10,376 nt of DNA from Christensenella sp. UBA1431 (GTDB taxonomy: Bacteria; Bacillota; Clostridia; Christensenellales; UBA1431), in the NCBI GenBank assembly GCA_002329665.1, contig DCTV01000063.1, positions 836 to 11,211 of the forward strand, read 5' to 3'. A program made the position numbers and the translations under genes. Of the stretch, positions 5,951 through 10,376 are shown piece by piece. Position 1 is the stretch's first letter; each line of letters begins with the position of its first letter. Below the pieces are notes generated by a model. That model had not been told where the DNA came from. It ran no database searches and was given only the letters and a program-made list of their open reading frames with translations.

Positions 5951-8002
5951 CTAGACGGCGTTTTTCACGACGCGCGCCACGACCACCGTCATGTCGTCCC
6001 TTTCCTCCCCTTCGGCCACCGCGGCCGCCGCTTCGCGGATCATCCTTGCGGCCTTCCCCGGCTTGAGGTGTTTCGAGGCGAGTATGAACTCTATCACGTC
6101 CTGCATGCCGTCGCCCAGCGCGTCCGAGACTCCGTCGCTCATCATGACGATCGCGTCGTCGTGCGCGACCGTTCGCGTCGTGCTTTGGATGGACACCTGA
6201 TCGAGTATCCCCATGGGCAGCGTGGACGCGTAGAGGCACTCGTATTCGCCTGACCGCCTAACAAGGGTGGGCGCCGCGCCGATCTTTATGAACTCGGCTT
6301 TCCCCTGCAGCAGGTCGATCAGGCACAGGTCCACCGTCGAAAACGTCTCTTCGCCGCGAAGCAGCATCAGCTGGTTCAGGGATTTGAAAATCGTGCCCTT
6401 GTCCAGGCCCGCCCTGAAGTATTTCTCCAGCAGTTCCACGGTGGCCGCGCTCTGCGCGTGCGCGAGTTTGCCGCTTCCCATGCCGTCGCTGATGCAGACC
6501 ATGTACTTCCCCGTCCCCAGTTTCGTGCAGGCGACCGAATCGCCGCTCACTTCGCCGAGCGCGCTCTGGACCTTCCCAGTCTGAACCGCCAGCATGGGCA
6601 GTTCTTCGAGTGTGAGCGTACAGGCCTTGCCTCCGGCGCCCGGACAGCTGCGCGCCGCGATGCGCATGGGCGCCATCGCCCCGAGCGACACGGCCCTGGT
6701 GACCCTTCCGTCGCAGCCCGAACGCATCGTACACCCCGCGAGCGAAATCTGCACGCGCAGCGCGCCGAACATCTTCTGCGCGACCACCACTTCGCGCACC
6801 CTGAAGCCTTCGGTCTCCAGGCGTGTGCGGACCGATCCCTCCAGGTCCTTCTCGATCCTGACCTGTACGTCAAAACTGCGCGCCATCAGGCCCATCATCC
6901 GCGACGCGCCCTCCATCTGGCCGGCTATGACCTCCGTTCCGGCACGGCGCGAACCGGCGAGCGTCTTGCCCATGCGCGCGAAGAGTTCCGCGATCGCGTG
7001 CAGATGTTCCGTTACCGAGGTGCGCACCGCCTCGAGGTAATGTCGCTCGGACGCTTCGCGCTGGAGCATGAAATCGATGTTCTTCCCGACCGCGTCGAGG
7101 TAGGCGCGCGGCAGGAGCAGGAGCAGGATGCCCGCGAGCGCCACGTCCGCAAACGAGATGACCACGAAGCTGGACCCGTTGGCGTAGAGGGTCACGAGCG
7201 CGTTGGCCAGCACCGCCCCCGCGACGATCCCCGGTTTCTTATAGCGCCTGAGCAGCCCGGCGACCAGTCCGATCGCGCCCATGTTCCCGATGAAAAGCAC
7301 GTTGACCTGCCCTGTCAGGCTCACGGCCAGCCCGCAGGCCAGGCCCACCGCCGCCCCCGTCCCCGGCGAGCCCCAGTACGCGCAGGCCAGCGTGATGAGG
7401 ACGGCCAGCGCCGACGTCGGCCAGAACCAGGCCACGCGCAGGGGCGCGGCCCCCAGCAGGAGCGTGCACAGCGTGAGCGCGAGGCAGACCAGTTCTTCCT
7501 CGGACAGCACGCCCTTACGGCGTTTGCCGCGCGCGACGGCACCCGCCGTGTAGAAGACCAAATACATCACGGCCGCGCACGACGTTTCCAGCAGGCCCAT
7601 GATGAGGTCGTAGGTCAGCATCGTGCGGAAAACCAGCTGCGTCACCGCCGTCACGCCCACCAGCAGCACGAACATGCGCTTGGCTCCCGCGTTTCGCTTC
7701 TTCCACCTCAGGAGGCCGCCCGTGCATACGACCGCCAGCGTCGCGGCGAGCGCCCCGGGCAATGCCGAAACCAGCGTCAAAGACCCTATGATGCAGCCCG
7801 CCCCTATGATATAGGGTTCCATGCCCACCGCGAAGGCCGCGGCGGCAAACGCGGGCCCCAGCGGCGCGATCTGCCCGAATACGGATACCCTCGAGATCAA
7901 CAGCGCGGCGGCGAACAGCAGCGCCGCCGCAGCGATACGTTCCTTGTGGATGCGGGCCCAGATTCCCGATACCCGCTGCGCGACCGGTTTGCTGCGGATC
8001 AT
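5951..8002 (-). CDS. spoIIE: Stage II sporulation protein E (PP2C-type phosphatase)
   Basis: SpoIIE is the membrane PP2C phosphatase that dephosphorylates SpoIIAA and so releases sigma-F in the forespore; it also acts at the polar septum. The start is ATG 8000-8002, with GAGGGG 8 nt upstream; a GTG at 8011 overlaps that site and is less likely. The 683-residue product is shorter than B. subtilis SpoIIE (about 827). It has an N-terminal region of many hydrophobic membrane segments (about 25-300), a middle helical region, and a C-terminal phosphatase domain. Phosphatase motifs are ISDGMGSGKLA (504-514), STVDLCLIDL (555-564), LPMGIL (595-600), MMSDGVSDA (620-628) and DDMTVVV (669-675), so the metal-binding aspartates appear intact. 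It is a single-gene unit with its own promoter and a strong terminator. Its presence implies a spore-forming lineage. Confidence 0.95.
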   Translation of the reverse strand: MIRSKPVAQRVSGIWARIHKERIAAAALLFAAALLISRVSVFGQIAPLGPAFAAAAFAVGMEPYIIGAGCIIGSLTLVSALPGALAATLAVVCTGGLLRWKKRNAGAKRMFVLLVGVTAVTQLVFRTMLTYDLIMGLLETSCAAVMYLVFYTAGAVARGKRRKGVLSEEELVCLALTLCTLLLGAAPLRVAWFWPTSALAVLITLACAYWGSPGTGAAVGLACGLAVSLTGQVNVLFIGNMGAIGLVAGLLRRYKKPGIVAGAVLANALVTLYANGSSFVVISFADVALAGILLLLLPRAYLDAVGKNIDFMLQREASERHYLEAVRTSVTEHLHAIAELFARMGKTLAGSRRAGTEVIAGQMEGASRMMGLMARSFDVQVRIEKDLEGSVRTRLETEGFRVREVVVAQKMFGALRVQISLAGCTMRSGCDGRVTRAVSLGAMAPMRIAARSCPGAGGKACTLTLEELPMLAVQTGKVQSALGEVSGDSVACTKLGTGKYMVCISDGMGSGKLAHAQSAATVELLEKYFRAGLDKGTIFKSLNQLMLLRGEETFSTVDLCLIDLLQGKAEFIKIGAAPTLVRRSGEYECLYASTLPMGILDQVSIQSTTRTVAHDDAIVMMSDGVSDALGDGMQDVIEFILASKHLKPGKAARMIREAAAAVAEGEERDDMTVVVARVVKNAV

Positions 8003-8032
8003 GGCTCTCACCCCTCATGCGTTGTGGGACAA

Positions 8033-8065
8033 AGTATATCAGAGGCCGTCCACGGTTTTTGTCAA
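8033..8065 (-). promoter_or_regulatory. Candidate spoIIE promoter with a 21-bp spacer
   Basis: On the minus strand TTGACA (8065-8060, perfect -35) is separated by 21 nt from TATACT (8038-8033). B. subtilis spoIIE and spoIIG promoters are known sigma-A promoters with spacers of 21-22 bp that need Spo0A~P. TGTCGCA (8098-8092) matches the Spo0A-box core TGTCGAA at 6 of 7, and TGTCAAT, read on the plus strand over the -35 box, matches at 5 of 7. An alternative -10, TGATAT, with an 18-nt spacer is also possible but a poorer match. Confidence 0.55.
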
Positions 8066-8160
8066 TCCGTACGGGAAGGCGGGCGCAATCGTGCGACAGG
8101 AACGCGGCGCATGACCGTTCAACGCGCAAAAACCGCGGCGATCCGCACGCAGCCGCACGC

Positions 8161-8182
8161 CGATAAAGGCGCATTATGCGCC
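8161..8182 (-). terminator. Second, weaker terminator-like hairpin downstream of the acyl-CoA thioesterase gene
   Basis: GGCGCA / TGCGCC (8168-8173 and 8177-8182) form a 6-bp stem with a 3-nt loop, and TTTATC follows on the minus strand. It lies about 40 nt beyond the stronger hairpin at 8226-8245 and could be a backup terminator. The remainder of 8003-8310 holds only the spoIIE leader and promoter; I see no gene there. Confidence 0.4.
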
Positions 8183-8222
8183 GCCTGTCGACGGCATCGC
8201 ACGCATTTCCTTCGGCGCATGG

Positions 8223-8245
8223 AAAACGGCGGCATTCGCCGCCGT
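8223..8245 (-). terminator. Intrinsic terminator after the acyl-CoA thioesterase gene
   Basis: ACGGCGGC (8226-8233) and GCCGCCGT (8238-8245) form a perfect 8-bp GC-rich stem with a 4-nt loop. On the minus strand the stem runs into TTTTCC. It is 65 nt after the thioesterase stop and separates that gene from spoIIE. Confidence 0.65.
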
Positions 8246-8310
8246 ATAAGGTCATGCGCATGTGCATCCTGGAAAGATATGCGCCGCAACACGGGCCCTG
8301 GCAAACCGCG

Positions 8311-8790
8311 TCAGACCGCGCCCGCTTCGCGCTGCTTGCGCTGGCGGGTCCTCTGCGCCCCCGCCTCCCATTCCAGCCGGTCTTCGTCGGTCTCCGGGAT
8401 CAGTCCGGGGACCCTGACCGGCTTTTCGTCATCGTCGAGCGCCACCATGACGAAATAGGCGCGGTTGACCAGCTTCTTTTCCCTCGAGAGGGATTCCACG
8501 AAGGTGTCGACGCGCACCTCCATGGACGTCCTGCCCACGTAGGTCACGCGGCCGACGAGCACGACCGTGTCGTTTACATAGGCGGCCGCCTTGAAATGCA
8601 GGTTGTCGATATACAGCGTGGTCACGTTGCGGCCCGAATGCCGGCGCGCGACGACGCCCGCGACAACGTCGATCCATTCGACGAGCTTGCCTCCGAAAAG
8701 CCGGCCGTAGCCGTTGATATGTTCGGGCATGAGTATCTGCACGTGTTCCGTTTTTGAGTCGGACACGCGCTTGGCTTCCAGTTCGGGCAT
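8311..8790 (-). CDS. Hotdog acyl-CoA thioesterase, YciA/YkhA type
   Basis: A 159-residue cytoplasmic hotdog protein of the acyl-CoA hydrolase family that includes YciA and B. subtilis YkhA. The motif HINGYGRLFGGKLVEWID (24-41) contains the family N-x-x-G-x-x-F/L-G-G-x-L pattern, with Asn26 and the likely catalytic Asp41. TLYIDNLHFKAAAYVND (58-74), VGRTSMEVRVDTFVE (85-99) and NRAYFVMVALDDDEKP (109-124) complete the fold. The C-terminal tail (about 140-159) is charged and poorly conserved. The ATG at 8788-8790 has GGGGGA about 8 nt upstream. It has its own promoter and terminators and so appears monocistronic. Relatives hydrolyse short- to long-chain acyl-CoAs; the substrate cannot be read from the sequence. 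It is not closely similar to the FlK-like thioesterase at 1111-1518. Confidence 0.9.
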   Translation of the reverse strand: MPELEAKRVSDSKTEHVQILMPEHINGYGRLFGGKLVEWIDVVAGVVARRHSGRNVTTLYIDNLHFKAAAYVNDTVVLVGRVTYVGRTSMEVRVDTFVESLSREKKLVNRAYFVMVALDDDEKPVRVPGLIPETDEDRLEWEAGAQRTRQRKQREAGAV

Positions 8791-8819
8791 CTGTCCGTTC
8801 CCCCATGGCGTTTTACGTT

Positions 8820-8850
8820 ATTGTAACACGGACATGCTTGTTTTAGGCAA
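8820..8850 (-). promoter_or_regulatory. Candidate extended -10 promoter for the acyl-CoA thioesterase gene
   Basis: TGTTACAAT on the minus strand (TACAAT at 8825-8820, with the TG of an extended -10) has a weak TTGCCT -35 at 8850-8845 and a long 19-nt spacer. The predicted start near 8813 leaves a leader of about 22 nt carrying the GGGGGA ribosome binding site. Confidence 0.45.
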
Positions 8851-9061
8851 AATAATATCAGTATGGAACCGTTGTCATTCTTGGCGCTGGTTTTTTATTC
8901 GTTAAACGGAAAAACGTACAGCATCCAGTGTTGACGGTGCTATCCGCCGTTGGCGGGAATGGATGTTGTTCTTCGAGGCAAGATAAACTCCAGCACTGCC
9001 AAAGCGTTTATGCGAAACGAAAAATTTGATTTTGGTGGTAGCCTTGGCGGTTGTGAGCTTT

Positions 9062-9067
9062 TATAAT
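9062..9067 (+). promoter_or_regulatory. Perfect -10 box upstream of the small broken gene and the DJ-1/PfpI gene
   Basis: TATAAT at 9062-9067 lies about 38 nt before ATG 9105, and AGGAG lies between them. No good -35 hexamer is seen at 16-18 nt; TAGCCT is what stands at 17 nt. Only a -10 match supports it, but its position relative to a ribosome binding site is right. The preceding 8830-9060 shows no convincing gene. Confidence 0.4.
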
Positions 9068-9104
9068 AGAACCGATATGAAGACTTGCCCGCAGGAGTAA
9101 CAGA

Positions 9105-9361
9105 ATGGAAAATGCAAAAAAATGATCGCAATTATTCTTGTCGTTTCGATGATGCTTTTCATGCTGCCGCAATTGGCGCGTGCGGCTACAGAGCATAATG
9201 ATGAAAGAGGGATAATTCTCCCTAAAAGAGGTTAGAAGAGCAATCAAGAACCAAACCTATACATCGTCTTGTTTGCGCTATGCGGCGCATTTGCCCTGCC
9301 CAGGAAGTGTCAGTATATTGTTCAAAGCAGAAGTACGGGATTAAAAAATGATAGGAGGTAG
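9105..9361 (+). pseudogene. Probable remnant of a small sortase-anchored surface protein
   Basis: AGGAG lies 7 nt before ATG 9105, but that frame stops after six codons (MENAKK). A run of seven A's (9116-9122) lies there; one more A would join the start to the next frame, which reads MIAIILVVSMMLFMLPQLARA (9122-9184), a good signal peptide ending in an A-R-A cleavage site. About nine residues follow, then LPKRG, a stop (9233-9235), and in the same frame KSNQEPN, a hydrophobic stretch LYIVLFALCGAFAL and a basic PRK, to a stop at 9359-9361. This order resembles a signal peptide followed directly by a degraded LPXTG sorting signal, with the body of the protein missing. I see three lesions: the A-tract frameshift, T-to-R in LPXTG, and the in-frame stop. 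Alternatives are a genuine 37-residue secreted peptide starting at 9122 (no ribosome binding site at proper distance), or a sequencing error in the A-tract. It ends in the ribosome binding site region of the next gene. Confidence 0.45.
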
Positions 9362-9365
9362 CAGC

Positions 9366-9890
9366 ATGACGAAGAATAAGAAAGTATTGTGCTTCATATC
9401 GGCCGATTTTGAAGACCTGGAACTATGGTATCCCAAGCTTCGTTTGGAAGAAAGCGGTTACACCGTCGACCTTGCCGGCGAGAAAAAAGGCGTTACCTAT
9501 AAGGGTAAGTACGGTGTTCCGGCAACCAGCGATGTGAGTTGGGATGACGTCGACTACAAGTCCTATTCGGGGTTGCTGATACCGGGAGGATGGGCTCCCG
9601 ACAAGTTGAGGCGGTTTGACAAAGTGCTGGAGATTACCAGGTATATGGCCGAGCACAATAAGCCGATAGGACAGATCTGCCATGCTGGATGGGTGCTGGC
9701 CTCGGCCGAAGTACTAAACGGCAGGAAGGTTACGAGCACCCCCGGGATAAAAGACGACCTTCGCCACGCGGGGGCGGAATGGGTCAATCAGCCGGTCGTC
9801 GTCGACGGCAATCTGGTGTCCGGCAGATGGCCCAAAGACTTGCCATACTACACAAAAGCGTTTATCGACCTGTTGGATGAACGGGAATAA
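9366..9890 (+). CDS. DJ-1/PfpI family protein (class I glutamine amidotransferase-like)
   Basis: A 174-residue protein of the DJ-1/PfpI superfamily, whose members are described as intracellular proteases, glyoxalases or deglycases. The ATG at 9366 is chosen because GGAGG sits 7 nt upstream; an in-frame ATG at 9348 is before that site. Visible features are the early acidic residue in ADFEDLELWYP (13-23, Glu16), GLLIPGGWAPDKLR (69-82), the nucleophile elbow QICHAGWVLASA (103-114) with Cys105-His106, KVTSTPGIKDDL (121-132) and SGRWPKDLP (152-160), where relatives often have SRxPxDLP. Length fits a single-domain PfpI/YhbO-type protein. The nucleophile and acid partner are present, so activity is plausible; the true substrate is not known. 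It is the only intact plus-strand gene, follows the broken surface-protein gene in an AT-richer segment, and is closed by a strong terminator at 9968-9994. Confidence 0.92.
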   Translation: MTKNKKVLCFISADFEDLELWYPKLRLEESGYTVDLAGEKKGVTYKGKYGVPATSDVSWDDVDYKSYSGLLIPGGWAPDKLRRFDKVLEITRYMAEHNKPIGQICHAGWVLASAEVLNGRKVTSTPGIKDDLRHAGAEWVNQPVVVDGNLVSGRWPKDLPYYTKAFIDLLDERE

Positions 9891-9929
9891 CCATACCGCG
9901 GGCCAGGAAAACCTTTGTGACTGCAAGTC

Positions 9930-9973
9930 CTTTTTGCCTTTTGCGAAGGAACGAATTCGCTTTCCGCAAAAAG
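9930..9973 (+). other. Long imperfect stem that competes with the terminator
   Basis: CTTTTTGC (9930-9937) pairs with GCAAAAAG (9966-9973), and GCGAA / TTCGC (9943-9947 and 9956-9960) pair inside it. The 3' arm overlaps the 5' arm of the terminator at 9968-9994, so only one of the two can form fully. The layout looks like an antiterminator/terminator pair, but no gene follows closely enough to show a regulatory purpose. Confidence 0.35.
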
Positions 9974-9994
9974 AGCCAGTGACTGGCTCTTTTT
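9968..9994 (+). terminator. Intrinsic terminator after the DJ-1/PfpI gene, symmetrical
   Basis: AAAAAGAGCCAG (9968-9979) and CTGGCTCTTTTT (9983-9994) form a perfect 12-bp stem with a 3-nt loop and end in five T's on the plus strand. It lies about 80 nt after the gene stop. Because A's precede the GC-rich core, it could also work on the minus strand. Confidence 0.85.
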
Positions 9995-10176
9995 GCTAAG
10001 AGGAAGTTATGCAAAATATCTTAATTCGTCAAGTAAAAGTAATATAAGAGAGAAGAAATACGTAAGGTCAAGTAGGCAAAAATAATTTTTCCTGAATTTT
10101 TTGTGCTTGAAGAAGGATTTTGCAACCTCGCGTTGAATATCTTGCATATCGACGTCATGCCACCCCCCAAATGCCT

Positions 10177-10213
10177 GCAAAAAAGGCCGGTCACAATTAC
10201 TGGCCTTTTTTGC
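10177..10213. terminator. Second symmetrical terminator-like palindrome
   Basis: Arms 10177-10191 and 10199-10213 pair over 15 bp with one G-T wobble. The core is GGCCGGT / ACTGGCC, flanked by six A's and six T's, with a 7-nt loop. It works equally well on both strands. No gene ends next to it inside the window, so it may terminate a minus-strand transcript from beyond the right edge or back up the terminator at 9968-9994. Between 9995 and 10176 I see no supported gene. Confidence 0.65.
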
Positions 10214-10240
10214 CGTGCATCATCTATTTTAACAACTTTC

Positions 10241-10265
10241 AATTATTTAGGTTCGTTAAATAATT
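10241..10265. repeat. AT-rich perfect inverted repeat
   Basis: AATTATTTA (10241-10249) and TAAATAATT (10257-10265) are perfect 9-bp arms around GGTTCGT. It has no GC core, so it is not a terminator. It resembles a dimeric-repressor operator in form, but no gene it might control is visible. Confidence 0.5.
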
Positions 10266-10341
10266 GCGTGGCAATAAAATGGAAAGGGTGATTTCGGGAA
10301 GGGCGGAGATGATATGCGAAGACCCGCCTGAACCAATTATA

Positions 10342-10376
10342 GCTCCTCCTTTCCCCCGCAAAGCGAAGCTTTGTGG
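10342..10376 (+). repeat. Palindromic hairpin block, copy 2, possibly cut by the window edge
   Basis: GCTCCTCCT followed by TTCC and CGCAAAGC-GAA-GCTTTG matches, with small differences, the block at 5771-5807 read on the minus strand. The loop is GAA rather than TTC and the outer stem has lost a base pair or two. A 12-nt exact match to the 25-bp repeat unit (TTCGGGAAGGGC, 10293-10304) lies about 40 nt before it. Confidence 0.65.

Noticed and set aside
6458..8458. Long plus-strand open frame of 666 codons opposite spoIIE
   Set aside because: It is an antisense shadow of GC-rich spoIIE, rich in Arg, His and Gln, with no domain.
8960..9067. Small plus-strand open frame of 35 codons in the gap after the acyl-CoA thioesterase gene
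   Set aside because: There is no clear promoter or well-spaced ribosome binding site and no recognisable similarity; its end overlaps the -10 box at 9062.
10021..10242. Minus-strand open frame of 73 codons
   Set aside because: It crosses the terminator palindrome at 10177-10213, starts at a TTG with no ribosome binding site, and its composition is that of untranslated AT-rich DNA.
10279..10376. Open frame starting ATG 10279 and running off the right edge
   Set aside because: It has no ribosome binding site, and its last codons are the hairpin repeat, which also gives RKAKLC-type peptides in the other copy.

Overview
The window looks like a chromosomal segment of an endospore-forming Bacillota, most likely a GC-rich member of the Clostridia. 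The evidence is spoIIE followed by tilS, hpt and ftsH on one strand, an order common in spore-forming Firmicutes, plus sigma-A-like promoters and strong GGAGG-type ribosome binding sites. I cannot name a genus. All coding up to about position 8800 is on the minus strand and visibly GC-rich. From about 8830 to the end the DNA is more AT-rich and the one intact gene is on the plus strand.

Reading in the direction of minus-strand transcription (high to low coordinates): a hotdog acyl-CoA thioesterase (8311-8790) with its own promoter and one or two terminators. Then spoIIE (5951-8002), with a candidate sigma-A promoter whose 21-bp spacer resembles Spo0A-dependent sporulation promoters. A strong terminator follows. 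Next is a repeat-packed intergenic region (5523-5950) and then a promoter for tilS and hpt, which overlap by 26 nt. ftsH has its own near-consensus promoter in the short gap after hpt. After ftsH comes a perfect 11-bp stem-loop, then a FlK-like thioesterase, a PHP-domain phosphoesterase and the first 48 codons of prs. No promoters are visible between these last three genes, so they probably depend at least partly on read-through from ftsH.

Functionally this is mostly housekeeping plus sporulation. TilS (tRNA-Ile2 lysidine synthesis), Hpt (purine salvage using PRPP), FtsH (membrane AAA+ protease) and Prs (makes PRPP) are core functions, and SpoIIE activates sigma-F in the forespore. The two small thioesterases are of different hotdog subfamilies and have unknown substrates.

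The right-hand part (8830-10376) holds a transcription unit with a perfect -10 box. It contains what looks like the decayed remnant of a small sortase-anchored surface protein: signal peptide, degenerate LPXTG-like motif, hydrophobic stretch and basic tail, broken by a frameshift in a poly-A tract and a stop codon. An intact DJ-1/PfpI-family gene follows, then two symmetrical terminators and an AT-rich inverted repeat.

No defence island, CRISPR array, transposase or clearly new multi-gene system is present. The most unusual content is non-coding: a stack of two tandem-repeat types and a palindromic hairpin between spoIIE and tilS. A related copy of the hairpin block lies at the window's right edge.
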